From: Dehalococcoidia bacterium | GTDB lineage: Bacteria; Chloroflexota; Dehalococcoidia; SpSt-223 | Length of the DNA stretch: 52,882 nucleotides | Assembly (NCBI GenBank): GCA_025054935.1 | Contig: JANWZD010000018.1 | Span: 1-52,882 of the forward strand | Direction of reading: 5' to 3' | Part shown: in pieces, positions 16,103-24,620 of the stretch | How the letters are laid out: every line of letters starts with the position of its first letter | Numbering within the stretch: position 1 is the stretch's first letter | Notes under the pieces: generated by a model | What the model was told of the DNA's origin: nothing | What the model saw: only the letters and a program-made list of their open reading frames with translations | The model's database searches: none | Position numbers and translations under genes: made by a program

Positions 16103-17523
16103 CGCAGGATCTGCAGGCGCGCGAAGCAGCGATCCTTGAGGAGATCAAGCGCGAATACAAGTACGGCTTTCATGACGAGGCCGAGTATGTGTTCAAATCG
16201 GAGCGCGGCCTGAACGAGCGGGTCGTCGCGCAGATTTCGGAGATGAAAAACGAGCCGGCGTGGATGCGCCGCTTCCGGCTCCGCGCGCTCGAGATCTTCC
16301 GCCAGAAGCCGATGCCGACCTGGGGCGGCGATCTCTCTGAGATCGACTTTGACTCCATCCACTACTATGTCCGGCCGAGCGAGCGCGCCGCGCGCTCGTG
16401 GGATGAAGTGCCGGAATACATCAAGAACACCTTTGATCGCCTCGGCATCCCGGAGGCGGAGCGGAAGTTCCTTGCCGGCGTCGGCGCGCAGTATGAGTCG
16501 GAGGTCGTCTATCACAACCTCCGCGAAGACCTTGAGAAGCAGGGCGTTATCTTCCTCGATACGGACAGCGCGCTGCGCGAGCACGAAGCTCTGTTCCGGG
16601 AATACTTCGGGACGGTGGTGCCGCCAGCGGACAACAAGTTTGCGGCGCTCAACTCGGCGGTCTGGAGCGGCGGCTCGTTTATCTATGTGCCGAAGGGCGT
16701 GAAGGTCGAGATCCCGCTGCAGGCCTATTTCCGGATCAACACTGAGAACATGGGCCAGTTCGAGCGCACGCTCATCATCGCTGACGAAGACAGCTACGTC
16801 CACTATGTCGAGGGCTGCACCGCTCCGGTCTATTCGACCGACTCGCTCCACAGCGCCGTCGTCGAGATCATTGTCAAGCGGGGCGCTCGGGTGCGCTATA
16901 CGACCATCCAGAACTGGTCGGTCAATGTCTACAACCTCGTCACCAAGCGCGCCGCCGTCTATGCCGATGGCGTGATGGAATGGGTCGACTGCAATCTCGG
17001 CTCGAAGCTGACGATGAAGTATCCGGCGGTCTATCTGATGGAGCCGGGCGCCCGCGGCGACATTCTCTCCGTGGCCTACGCCGGGCGCGGCCAGCATCAG
17101 GATGCGGGCGGGAAGATTATTCACGTCGCGCCGCGCACCAGCTCGACCGTCATCTCCAAGTCGATCTCCAAAGATGGCGGGCGGACAAGCTATCGCGGCT
17201 TGCTCAAGGTCTATCCTGGCGCCGTCGATGTGAAGTCCAACGTCCGCTGCGACGCGCTGCTGCTCGATGACCAGTCGCGCTCCGACACCTACCCGTATAT
17301 CGAGGTGGAAGAGAACCGCGTGACGCTCGGTCATGAGGCGACGGTCAGCAAGGTCGGCGAGGAGCAGCTGTTCTACCTGATGAGCCGCGGCCTCTCGGAG
17401 CAGGAGGCGACGACCCTAATCGTCAACGGCTTTATCGAGCCGATTACCAAGGAACTGCCGCTCGAATACGCCGTTGAGATGAACCGGCTGATCCAGCTTG
17501 AAATGGAAGGGTCGGTCGGGTAA
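16099..17523 (+). CDS. sufB: Fe-S cluster assembly scaffold SufB
   Basis: A 474-residue SufB with the family segments [38 protein letters not shown] and [10 protein letters not shown], and the C-terminal beta-helix parts [13 protein letters not shown] and [10 protein letters not shown]. SufB is the main scaffold of the SufBC2D complex, on which clusters are assembled from sulfur delivered by SufS-SufU. It overlaps sufC by four bases. Downstream, 76 bases including a strong hairpin and a parS site separate it from sufD, the only sizeable gap inside the early operon. Confidence 0.97.
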   Translation: MTQDLQAREAAILEEIKREYKYGFHDEAEYVFKSERGLNERVVAQISEMKNEPAWMRRFRLRALEIFRQKPMPTWGGDLSEIDFDSIHYYVRPSERAARSWDEVPEYIKNTFDRLGIPEAERKFLAGVGAQYESEVVYHNLREDLEKQGVIFLDTDSALREHEALFREYFGTVVPPADNKFAALNSAVWSGGSFIYVPKGVKVEIPLQAYFRINTENMGQFERTLIIADEDSYVHYVEGCTAPVYSTDSLHSAVVEIIVKRGARVRYTTIQNWSVNVYNLVTKRAAVYADGVMEWVDCNLGSKLTMKYPAVYLMEPGARGDILSVAYAGRGQHQDAGGKIIHVAPRTSSTVISKSISKDGGRTSYRGLLKVYPGAVDVKSNVRCDALLLDDQSRSDTYPYIEVEENRVTLGHEATVSKVGEEQLFYLMSRGLSEQEATTLIVNGFIEPITKELPLEYAVEMNRLIQLEMEGSVG

Positions 17524-17528
17524 GAACT

Positions 17529-17558
17529 CGCTCGCCAGCTGCCCCGCCCTGGCGAGCG
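17529..17558 (+). other. 10-bp perfect stem-loop between sufB and sufD
   Basis: Arms CGCTCGCCAG (17529-17538) and CTGGCGAGCG (17549-17558) are exact inverted repeats around a 10-base loop. The stem starts six bases after the sufB stop codon. There is no U-tract of intrinsic-terminator type immediately after it. It could protect the sufCB part of the message from 3-prime decay or reduce read-through into sufD; this is inference. Confidence 0.6.
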
Positions 17559-17565
17559 CAGCGCC

Positions 17566-17581
17566 TGTTTCACGTGAAACT
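17566..17581. promoter_or_regulatory. parS, ParB-binding centromere site
   Basis: TGTTTCACGTGAAACT matches the conserved bacterial parS sequence TGTTTCACGTGAAACA at 15 of 16 positions; the 14-base core GTTTCACGTGAAAC is a perfect palindrome. It lies between sufB and sufD, about 13 to 15 kb from the parB-parA genes in this window. ParB would load here and spread over the suf and rpmH regions. I see no other copy in the window. Confidence 0.92.
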
Positions 17582-17599
17582 TCTGAGAGGAGAATGGGC

Positions 17600-18934
17600 A
17601 TGAGTGGCGCCCGTGGGCCGGCGCCGGGCCTCCCTTTGACAGGAACGGGGCGGCTGGCCGGCGGCTTCAGCCGGGCCGGTGTCGACGAGCTTTCGCAGCG
17701 CAAAGGCGAGCCGGAATGGCTGCGCCAGCGGCGGCTGGCGGCGTGGGAGGTCTTTTCGGCAACCCCGTGGCCAACCGGGAAGGAAGAGGCTTGGCGCCGG
17801 ATCGATATACACAGCGTCACCCTCGACGGCATCGTGCCGGTCGTTGGGCCGGACGACGGCGCTGTCCCGCCGCCGCTTGAGGAGGGCGATGCGTCAGAAG
17901 CGGGAATGATCGCGCTCCACAACGGCGCAGCGGTCGCGTCGCGCGCGGCGCTGCCGCCCGGCGTGATCTTCACGTCGCTCGACGCGGCGGTGCGCGACTA
18001 CCCCGACCTCGTCGAGCCGTTCCTCGGTACGATCGTTCGGCCTGAAGATGGGATCTTCGCCGCCCTCAACACGGCGTTCTGGTCTGGCGGGGTCTTTCTC
18101 TATGTTCCCGCCGGTGTTGAGGTGGCGCTGCCGCTGCGCGCGCTCCATTGGGCGGACGGCGCCGGCGTTGGGGTCGGCGGCCGGTCGCTCGTTGTGGTCG
18201 ACGCGGGCGGTGCGGCGACGTTCATCGACGACTGCCTGTCCGCCCCCGGGGCCGCAGGGCTCGTTACTGACGTGGTCGAACTGCGCGTGGGCGCGGGCGC
18301 CCGCCTGCGCTACATTGCGCTCCACGACCGCGGCCGCGGCGTCGCGAGCTTCTCCTGGCTCCGCGGGATCACCGCCCGGGACGCGACCCTACACTGGTTG
18401 CTCGTCGTTCTCGGCAGCCGCCTCGCGCGCGTCGACCTCGCCGCGGTGATGGACGAACCGGGCAGTACTCACGAACTGCTCGGTCTCTGCTTCGGCGATG
18501 ACGCGCAGCAATTCGACCTGCACACCCTGCAGCTTCACGCTGCGCCGCACGCCACGAGCGACTTGCTCTTCAAGAGCGTTCTCAAAGAGAGCGCGCGCTC
18601 GGCGTTCGCCGGGCTGATCCAGGTCGCCAAAGGCGCCCAGCGGACCGACGCCTATCTTGCCAACCGAAATCTGCTCCTTTCTGACAAGGCGCGGGCGGAT
18701 TCGATCCCGACGCTGGAGATCGAGGCGAATGATGTCCGCTGCACCCATGGAGCGACGGTGGGGCCGATCGACGAAGAGCAGGTCTTCTACCTGATGACAC
18801 GCGGCATCCCGCGGATCGAGGCCGAGCGGATGATTGTGGAAGGGTTTCTGGAGCCTCTTCTCTCCCGGGTGCCAATCGAGCGCGTTCGCGCGCGCCTCGA
18901 TCAGTCCATTGCGCGGAAGATGGAGGGACGATGA
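17600..18934 (+). CDS. sufD: Fe-S cluster assembly protein SufD
   Basis: A 444-residue SufB/D-family protein, placed as SufD by position and by an N-terminal segment EWLRQRRLAAWEVFSATPWPTG typical of SufD. The core includes FAALNTAFWSGGVFLYVPAGVE, and the C terminus DEEQVFYLMTRGIPRIEAE. It forms the SufBC2D scaffold with SufB and SufC. ATG 17600 is the start because GAGAGGAG (17585-17592) is seven bases upstream; the ATG at 17594 would be too close. The stop overlaps the Rieske gene (ATGA). Confidence 0.95.
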   Translation: MSGARGPAPGLPLTGTGRLAGGFSRAGVDELSQRKGEPEWLRQRRLAAWEVFSATPWPTGKEEAWRRIDIHSVTLDGIVPVVGPDDGAVPPPLEEGDASEAGMIALHNGAAVASRAALPPGVIFTSLDAAVRDYPDLVEPFLGTIVRPEDGIFAALNTAFWSGGVFLYVPAGVEVALPLRALHWADGAGVGVGGRSLVVVDAGGAATFIDDCLSAPGAAGLVTDVVELRVGAGARLRYIALHDRGRGVASFSWLRGITARDATLHWLLVVLGSRLARVDLAAVMDEPGSTHELLGLCFGDDAQQFDLHTLQLHAAPHATSDLLFKSVLKESARSAFAGLIQVAKGAQRTDAYLANRNLLLSDKARADSIPTLEIEANDVRCTHGATVGPIDEEQVFYLMTRGIPRIEAERMIVEGFLEPLLSRVPIERVRARLDQSIARKMEGR

Positions 18935-19239
18935 GCGAGTTCCGTCCGGTCGCCAAACTGAGCCAGCTCCCGGATAATTCCGTCATCCGGGTCGAGCTTG
19001 ATGGGGAGGCGATCGCTGTGGCGCGCTCGAACGGCGAGGTGTTTGCCTGCCAAGATGCATGCACGCACGAAGAAGCGTCGCTCTCCGACGGCGATGTCTT
19101 CGACGGGGTGATCGAGTGTCCGCTCCACGGCGCGCGCTTTGACCTGCGCACCGGCGCAGTCAAGTCGCTGCCAGCAGTCACCCCGATCGCGGTCTTCGAG
19201 GTCAAAATCGAGGGAGATGATATCCTTGTGAAGCGGTAG
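18931..19239 (+). CDS. Rieske-type [2Fe-2S] ferredoxin in the suf operon
   Basis: A 102-residue Rieske ferredoxin of the non-heme dioxygenase/NirD type. Its cluster ligands are visible as C-T-H in DACTHEEAS and C-P-L-H in IECPLHGARFD. The spacing is as in soluble Rieske ferredoxins. Such genes recur in suf operons of Actinobacteria, Chloroflexota and others, where they may carry electrons for cluster assembly or repair; the precise role is not settled. It is coupled to sufD by a four-base overlap. Confidence 0.93.
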   Translation: MSEFRPVAKLSQLPDNSVIRVELDGEAIAVARSNGEVFACQDACTHEEASLSDGDVFDGVIECPLHGARFDLRTGAVKSLPAVTPIAVFEVKIEGDDILVKR

Positions 19240-19256
19240 CAGGATCGAGGGCGACG

Positions 19257-20483
19257 ATGCTCAACGAACAGCAGATCCGCGCCGACTTTCCTATCCTGGC
19301 GCGAACGGTGCACGGCAAGCCGCTTGTCTATCTCGACAGCGCGGCGACGGCGCAGAAGCCGCGCCAAGTCATTGACGCGCTCGTCGAGTATTACTCGCGG
19401 CACAACGCCAACGTCCATCGCGGTCTCCATGCGCTCGGCGATGAAGCGACGGAGCTGTTCGAGCAGGCACGCGCCACCGTCGCCCGCTTCCTCAACGCGC
19501 GCGACCCACGGGAGATTATCTTCGTTCGGAATACAACCGAAGCGATCAATCTGGTCGCCCGCGCCTACGGCGGACGCGTGCTCGGGCCAGGCGACGAAGT
19601 CTGGACGAGCGCCATCGAGCACCATAGCAATTTGGTCCCGTGGCAGCGCATTGCCGCCGAGCGCGGCGCGACGACACGCTATTTCCCAATGGACGAGGAG
19701 CAGTCGCTGCCGCTCGCGTCGCTCGACCTCCTCACCCGGCGCGCCAAGATCGTTGCTCTCGTCCATGTTTCAAACGCGTTCGGCACGATCCATCCGGTTG
19801 AGCAGGTGGTCGCTGCGGCACATGCCGCCGGTGCGGTCGTCCTAGTCGACGCCGCGCAGAGCGTCCCGCATATGCCAGTTGATGTCCAGGCCCTTGGCTG
19901 CGACTTTCTCGCGTTCTCCGGGCATAAGATGTGCGGCCCGATGGGGATCGGCGTGCTCTGGGGACGGCTCGAGCTGCTCGAAGCGATGGACCCCTTTCTC
20001 AGCGGCGGCAGCATGATCCAGGAAGTCTTCTATGACCACGCGCTGTGGGCCGAGCCGCCGCGCAAATTCGAAGCTGGCACGCCCAATGTCGCCGATGCCG
20101 TCGGGCTTGCTGCCGCGATCCGCTATCTCGACGGGATCGGGATGGCGAACATCCGCGCTCACGAGCGCGAGCTGGTCGCCTACGGGATGGCGGCGCTGCG
20201 TGCTCTGCCCGGCGTGCGCGTCTACGGTCCCGCCGACCCTGACCGGCATGGCGGCGTCCTCTCGTTCACGGTGGACGGGATCCATCCGCACGACCTCGGC
20301 ACGATCCTCGACCAAGAGGGGATCGCAATCCGGGCCGGCCAGCACTGCTGTCATCCAGCCATGCGCGCCCTCGGTATCAGCGGGACAGCGCGGGCGAGCG
20401 TCTACCTCTACACGCTGCGCGACGAACTCGACGCGCTGGTTGCCGGGATCGCGCGCGCGCGCGAGGTGTTTGCTCTTGCTTAA
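19257..20483 (+). CDS. sufS: Cysteine desulfurase SufS
   Basis: A 408-residue PLP-dependent group II cysteine desulfurase. The PLP lysine is in AFSGHKMCGPMG (about residue 223), the PLP-binding Asp/Gln in VLVDAAQSVPH, and the catalytic cysteine in RAGQHCCHPAM (about 363). It abstracts sulfur from cysteine for transfer to SufU and then SufB. GAGGGCG precedes the ATG at 19257. The end overlaps the TTG start of sufU by eight bases. Confidence 0.97.
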   Translation: MLNEQQIRADFPILARTVHGKPLVYLDSAATAQKPRQVIDALVEYYSRHNANVHRGLHALGDEATELFEQARATVARFLNARDPREIIFVRNTTEAINLVARAYGGRVLGPGDEVWTSAIEHHSNLVPWQRIAAERGATTRYFPMDEEQSLPLASLDLLTRRAKIVALVHVSNAFGTIHPVEQVVAAAHAAGAVVLVDAAQSVPHMPVDVQALGCDFLAFSGHKMCGPMGIGVLWGRLELLEAMDPFLSGGSMIQEVFYDHALWAEPPRKFEAGTPNVADAVGLAAAIRYLDGIGMANIRAHERELVAYGMAALRALPGVRVYGPADPDRHGGVLSFTVDGIHPHDLGTILDQEGIAIRAGQHCCHPAMRALGISGTARASVYLYTLRDELDALVAGIARAREVFALA

Positions 20484-20904
20484 TGAACTTTATCGGGAAA
20501 TCATCCTCGACCACTATCGCAGCCCGCGCAATCGCGGAGAGCTGCCCGACGCCGATACCAAGGTGCGCGGCAGCAACCCAATCTGCGGCGACGAAGTGAC
20601 GCTCTACCTGAAGATCGGCGACGGCGCAATCGCGGCTGCCCGCTCGACCGGCAATGGGTGCTCAATCAGCCAAGCGTCGACCTCGATCATGACCCAGGCG
20701 ATCGTTGGCCGTTCGCTTGAGGAGGCGCTCGCTCTTGTCGAGCAGGTCGAGGGGATGATGCGGGGAGGCGGCGTGCCCGAAGGCCCGAACCTCGAGGACC
20801 TCGCCGCCCTCGAGGGCGTCCGCAAGTTCCCGGCGCGGGTCAAGTGCGCGCTGCTGCCGTGGGAGACCCTCAAGCAGTCGATCCACGAATACCGCGCACG
20901 CTGA
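20476..20904 (+). CDS. sufU: Zinc-dependent sulfurtransferase SufU
   Basis: A 142-residue protein starting LNELYREIILDHYRSPRNRG, the standard SufU/IscU-like N terminus. The zinc ligands are Asp and Cys in NPICGDEV, Cys in GNGCSISQAS and Cys in ARVKCALLPW; the insertion GMMRGGGVP between the last two marks SufU rather than IscU. SufU accepts sulfur from SufS. The start is TTG 20476, which overlaps the sufS stop codon, so translation is coupled. It is the last gene of the suf operon. Confidence 0.93.
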   Translation: MLNELYREIILDHYRSPRNRGELPDADTKVRGSNPICGDEVTLYLKIGDGAIAAARSTGNGCSISQASTSIMTQAIVGRSLEEALALVEQVEGMMRGGGVPEGPNLEDLAALEGVRKFPARVKCALLPWETLKQSIHEYRAR

Positions 20905-21014
20905 GGGCACTGAAGGCCGCCGCGACTGCAGCGCGAACGGTCCGCTGACGAGGAGGATCCAGCGAGGCCGACCTCGCGATCGCGCCGGCGCACGCGACCA
21001 TTTTAGGGATCGGC

Positions 21015-21020
21015 TATACT
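21015..21020 (+). promoter_or_regulatory. Candidate -10 of the rpmH operon
   Basis: TATACT at 21015-21020 in the 188-base gap between sufU and rpmH is the best -10 hexamer. No matching TTGACA-like -35 is seen at 16-18 bases, so the call is tentative. The leader would be about 66 bases. I found no DnaA-box-like sequence (TTATCCACA or one mismatch) in this gap, although rpmH is often next to the origin. Confidence 0.4.
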
Positions 21021-21092
21021 CAAGCGACGTTCGAGCTGATCCCGGCGCTGTTGAAATGCGCTCCGCTCTGAGACCTGAGGACTGAACCCACG

Positions 21093-21233
21093 ATGCCGAA
21101 GCGAACGTACCAACCGAAGCGGATCCCCCGCAAGCGCGAACATGGCTTCCTCGCCCGCATGCGGACACGCGGCGGACGCCTTGTCCTGAAGCGTCGGCGG
21201 CTGCGTGGCCGCCGAAGGCTGACCGTCGTCTGA
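21093..21233 (+). CDS. rpmH: 50S ribosomal protein L34
   Basis: A 46-residue, very basic protein: [19 protein letters not shown] at the N terminus and [17 protein letters not shown] at the C terminus, the full L34 pattern. ATG is at 21093 and TGA at 21231-21233. It is followed nine bases later by rnpA, the near-universal bacterial order. Confidence 0.97.
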   Translation: MPKRTYQPKRIPRKREHGFLARMRTRGGRLVLKRRRLRGRRRLTVV

Positions 21234-21242
21234 CGCGCGGCG

Positions 21243-21611
21243 GTGCGCCGTGAGCACCGGCTTCGCCGAAAGGCAGAGATCGACCGTGTGTATCGAGAAG
21301 GTCGACTGGTCTCCGGGCCGCTGGTGACGCTTCGCGTTCGGCCGAATGGGTTGGACACGTTCCGTTTTGCGGTGGTGGCAGGAAAGCGGGTAGGAAGCGC
21401 AGTCGTGCGGAACCGGGTGCGACGGCGCCTCCGGGAGATTGGCCGGCAGCTGCCGATCCGACCGGGGCTTGATCTGGTCTTTGGGGCGCGGCCGGAGGCA
21501 GCGACAGCGACGTTCAGCGAACTGACGGCGGCGGTGATCGACCTGCTCCGTCGGGCCAAGGCGCTCGGCGGAACGCCGGCCGACCGCCCGATGGCGACTT
21601 TTCCTCGATGA
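21243..21611 (+). CDS. rnpA: Ribonuclease P protein component
   Basis: A 122-residue basic protein with the RnpA core: RLRRKAEIDRVYREGR, LRVRPNGLDTFRFAVVAGKRVG and the RNR motif VVRNRVRRRLREI. It binds the RNase P RNA for tRNA 5-prime maturation. The start is GTG 21243. The stop overlaps the yidD ATG (ATGA, 21608-21611). Confidence 0.96.
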   Translation: MRREHRLRRKAEIDRVYREGRLVSGPLVTLRVRPNGLDTFRFAVVAGKRVGSAVVRNRVRRRLREIGRQLPIRPGLDLVFGARPEAATATFSELTAAVIDLLRRAKALGGTPADRPMATFPR

Positions 21612-21814
21612 AAGCACTGATGATTGGCGCGATCCGGCTCTATCAGAACACGTTCTCGCGGGCGCTGCCGCCCTCGTGCCGCTTTGTGCCCTCCTGTTCC
21701 CAGTACGGGATCGAAGCGATCGAAAAGTACGGCGTCGTTCGCGGCATACTCAAAACAGCGTGGCGCATCGCCCGCTGCAATCCGTTTTCGGCGGGCGGCT
21801 ATGACCCCGCTTAA
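21608..21814 (+). CDS. yidD: Membrane protein insertion efficiency factor YidD
   Basis: A 68-residue protein with the family pattern IRLYQNTFSRALPPSCRF, then PSCSQYGIEAIEKYG and CNPFSAGGYDP. YidD aids YidC-dependent insertion. It overlaps rnpA by four bases and the following lipoprotein gene by 14 bases. Confidence 0.96.
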   Translation: MKALMIGAIRLYQNTFSRALPPSCRFVPSCSQYGIEAIEKYGVVRGILKTAWRIARCNPFSAGGYDPA

Positions 21815-22949
21815 TCATGCCGCTGCCGTGCTGTCACTCTCGGTGGGACGCTTCCGCACTGCCAGAAGGCTGAGGAAGAGAGGAGGCCCCCTGCTTACTC
21901 TTGCGGCCGCCGCGCTCCTCACCTCCGCCTGCTTCGGCGCGGTGCCCACGGGGTGGTCGGCAGCGCAGCCGGACCGAACGATGGTTTATGTCTCGCTCGC
22001 GAGCGGCCGCGTCGTCGCGGCAGTCGCGGCGACAGGCGAACGGCGGTGGGAGTATCCTCCGGAGAACACGCTCGGCATGCCCTACTATCCGCCCGCCGTG
22101 GGGAACGACATCGTCGTCGTGCCCAACACCCACAACAACAGCGCGAAGGCGGTGGCGCTGCGCGCCAGCGATGGCCAGCGGCTATGGGAGCAGGATCTCC
22201 GCAATGCCGAGAACCTGCCGATGCCGCCGAAAAGCGCGCCTCTCGTCACGCGGGAGAGTGTCTATTTCGGCCTAGCGGACGGGACGGTCGTTGCGCTCGA
22301 CCTGACCAACGGAACGCGGCGCACGGCCTTTTCCTTCAAGGCGCGCGATGCGGTCTGGGGCCAGCCGGTGCTCCGCGATGGCGTACTCTACGTCACCTCG
22401 ATGGATCACACGGTGTATGCGCTCGACCCGGAGACCGGCCAAGTGCGCCGCACCTTTCGGGCCAATGGCGCCATCCCGGGCTCGGTGTCGTTCGGACGCT
22501 ATCTCTACGTTAGTTCGCTGGACGAGACCGTGTATGCGCTCGACCCGGTGACCCTCGACCTGCGCTGGACGGCGCGCACTGGGGGGTGGGTGTGGAGCGA
22601 GCCGCTTGTTGAGGGGGAGACGCTTTATGTCGGCAGCTTCGACCGGAAGCTGTACGCCATCGACGCCCTGAGCGGCGAGATCCGCTGGACGAGCACCGTC
22701 GGCGGGCGGATCCGCCCGAAGCCGGTGCGGGCCGGCGAGTGGATTGTCGTCGGGGCGGACGATGGTAAGATTTATGCCATAACACGAAGCGGTCAACAGG
22801 AGTGGACGTTCAACGCCGGCGGTCCGGTCGTCAGTCCGCTGGCTGCCGACGGCGACCTCGTCTACGCGAGTGACAACAACAGTCATCGCCTGTTCGCGCT
22901 CGATGTGCGGACGCGAACCGTGCGATGGGAACTTCCGTCAAACCGGTAA
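21801..22949 (+). CDS. PQQ-repeat (BamB-like) beta-propeller lipoprotein
   Basis: A 382-residue protein with a lipoprotein signal (hydrophobic run ending LLTSACFG, lipobox Cys at about residue 44). PQQ/WD-like propeller repeats follow: VYALDPETGQVRRTF, VYALDPVTLDLRWTA, LYAIDALSGEIRWTS, IYAITRSGQQEWTF and LFALDVRTRTVRWEL. About seven blades fit. It has the fold of BamB, but no catalytic PQQ enzyme residues are evident. The ATG at 21801 lies inside yidD, and the stop TAA overlaps the yidC ribosome binding site, so it is locked into the yidD-yidC operon. A role as a surface-side partner of membrane protein insertion is plausible but inferred. Confidence 0.85.
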   Translation: MTPLNHAAAVLSLSVGRFRTARRLRKRGGPLLTLAAAALLTSACFGAVPTGWSAAQPDRTMVYVSLASGRVVAAVAATGERRWEYPPENTLGMPYYPPAVGNDIVVVPNTHNNSAKAVALRASDGQRLWEQDLRNAENLPMPPKSAPLVTRESVYFGLADGTVVALDLTNGTRRTAFSFKARDAVWGQPVLRDGVLYVTSMDHTVYALDPETGQVRRTFRANGAIPGSVSFGRYLYVSSLDETVYALDPVTLDLRWTARTGGWVWSEPLVEGETLYVGSFDRKLYAIDALSGEIRWTSTVGGRIRPKPVRAGEWIVVGADDGKIYAITRSGQQEWTFNAGGPVVSPLAADGDLVYASDNNSHRLFALDVRTRTVRWELPSNR

Positions 22950-22960
22950 GGAGAGCAGTC

Positions 22961-23893
22961 GTGGCGATCGGCGATCTTTGGACCATTCTTCTCCTGCAGC
23001 CGATGCTGAACGGGCTGCTCCTCCTCTACGGCCTGCTGTGGAACAGCTTCGGCCTGGCCATTGTCGCCTTTACGATCATCGTCCGCACGCTCATGCTGCC
23101 GCTCACCCTTAAGCAGCTTCGTGCTGCCAAGGCGATGTCGGCGCTCCAGCCAAAAATCCAAGAGCTCCAGAAAAAGTACGGGAAGAATCGTGAAGAGCTG
23201 TCAAAGGCGACGATGGCGCTCTACCGGGAGCATGGCGTCAACCCGATCGGCTGCGCCGTCCCAACATTGCTCCAGCTTCCTATCTGGATCGGGCTGTATC
23301 AATCGATCCATCTCGCGATGGCAGACCGGCCAGACGCCTTGTACGAGCTGGGCAAATACGTCTATTCCGGTTTCAGCAATATCGCCAGCCTGATCCCGAT
23401 CAACAATCACTTCTTGTGGATGAACCTCGCCTATCCGGATCAGATCTATCTTCTCGCCATCCTCGTTGCGGGCAGCACCTGGGTGCAGCAGAAGATGATG
23501 ACGATGCCCACCACTGATCCGCAGCAGCAGCAGATCAATCAGATGATGGGCATCATGATGCCGCTGATGATGGGATTTTTCACCATTAGCTTTCCGAGCG
23601 GGCTGGCACTCTATTGGTTCGTCTCGAATATCTACAGCATTGTCGTGCAGTACTTTATCACCGGCTGGGGCTCGCTCCGTCTTCCCTTCGTCGAGCTCGC
23701 TCCCGCGCCGGCGGCAGCCACCCTCACCGCGAAGCCCGTGAAGGCCACGCGGAGCGACGAGGCGGGGACAGCAGAAGGCGCGGCGTCGACGCGCCTGACG
23801 CCTCCTCCAGTCAACAGTGCCCCAAGCGGCCGGCCCACGCGGAAGACCCACGTGCGCAATCGGAGCGCAAAGCGACCGACGCCACGACGCTAG
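22961..23893 (+). CDS. yidC: Membrane protein insertase YidC
   Basis: A 310-residue YidC of the short type without the large periplasmic domain. The conserved groove arginine is in FTIIVRTLMLPL, the cytoplasmic hairpin is QPKIQELQKKYGKNREELSKATMALYREHGVNPIGC split by charged residues, and the last TM region is FFTISFPSGLALYWFVSN. A basic, Pro/Thr-rich tail of about 80 residues ends RNRSAKRPTPRR, probably ribosome-contacting. The start is GTG 22961: AAGGAG at 22948-22953 is seven bases upstream. The ATG at 22925 would overlap the previous gene. Confidence 0.95.
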   Translation: MAIGDLWTILLLQPMLNGLLLLYGLLWNSFGLAIVAFTIIVRTLMLPLTLKQLRAAKAMSALQPKIQELQKKYGKNREELSKATMALYREHGVNPIGCAVPTLLQLPIWIGLYQSIHLAMADRPDALYELGKYVYSGFSNIASLIPINNHFLWMNLAYPDQIYLLAILVAGSTWVQQKMMTMPTTDPQQQQINQMMGIMMPLMMGFFTISFPSGLALYWFVSNIYSIVVQYFITGWGSLRLPFVELAPAPAAATLTAKPVKATRSDEAGTAEGAASTRLTPPPVNSAPSGRPTRKTHVRNRSAKRPTPRR

Positions 23894-23947
23894 GAGACAA
23901 CGCGGCCGCGAGCGCTGCGGCCGCATTCTCCGAGGGAAAACAAGACG

Positions 23948-24613
23948 ATGGAAACCCAGGAGTTCACCGGGAAGACAGTCCGCGACGCCCTTGATGCAGC
24001 AGCTGCCGCCTTTGGCGTTCCACGCGACGATCTCGAGTACGAAGTCATCTCGGAAGGACGAGCGGGCATCCTCGGCTTCGGCGCCGAAGACGCCCGGATT
24101 CGGGTCGTGGTGCCGAGCGAGGAAGAATACGAAGAGGTCTCAGACGAAGAGGTAATCGAGACGCTGCGCGAGATCGTGTCGCGTCTCCTCGCCTTGATGC
24201 AGATTGAGGCCACAATCGCCATCGTCCCGACGCCGCCGAGCGTGTACGACTCCTCGGAGTTCACCGTCAACATCTCGGGCGGCGACCTCGGCGTGCTGAT
24301 CGGCCGGCGGGGCGAGACGCTCGCAGCCCTGCAGTTCATTGTCAATCTCATGCTGGCGAAACGGCTCGGCGTTCCGGTGCGCGTGGCGGTCGATGTCGAG
24401 CAGTATCGCGAGCGGCGGATGCGGTCGATCCAAACGCTCGCCCTCCGGGCCGCCGAGCGGGTCGCTGAGACCAACCGCCCGATCACGCTCGAGGCGATGC
24501 CGCCCAACGAGCGGCGCATTGTCCATCTTGCGCTGCGGGAGCACCCAACGGTAACCAGCCAGAGCATCGGCGAAGGAGACAGCCGCAAGGTAATGGTGCT
24601 CCCCCGCCGCTAG
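23948..24613 (+). CDS. jag: RNA-binding protein KhpB (Jag/SpoIIIJ-associated)
   Basis: A 221-residue three-domain protein. The Jag-N domain spans about 1-55 (GKTVRDALDAAAAAFGV...GILGFGAEDARI), the KH domain about 80-150 (GDLGVLIGRRGETLAALQ with the GxxG loop) and R3H about 155-221 (MPPNERRIVHLALREHP). It is a conserved partner of YidC operons and binds RNA. It ends the rpmH-jag operon; a 12-bp stem-loop follows. Confidence 0.95.
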   Translation: METQEFTGKTVRDALDAAAAAFGVPRDDLEYEVISEGRAGILGFGAEDARIRVVVPSEEEYEEVSDEEVIETLREIVSRLLALMQIEATIAIVPTPPSVYDSSEFTVNISGGDLGVLIGRRGETLAALQFIVNLMLAKRLGVPVRVAVDVEQYRERRMRSIQTLALRAAERVAETNRPITLEAMPPNERRIVHLALREHPTVTSQSIGEGDSRKVMVLPRR

Positions 24614-24620
24614 CGGGGTG

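Noticed and set aside
20905-21092. Replication origin next to rpmH
   Set aside because: No DnaA boxes, AT-rich unwinding region or dnaA gene are visible in the gap.
23900-23930. NotI-like GCGGCCGC inverted pair between yidC and jag
   Set aside because: It can form a hairpin, but such GC octamers are frequent by chance at this base composition and nothing else supports a function.
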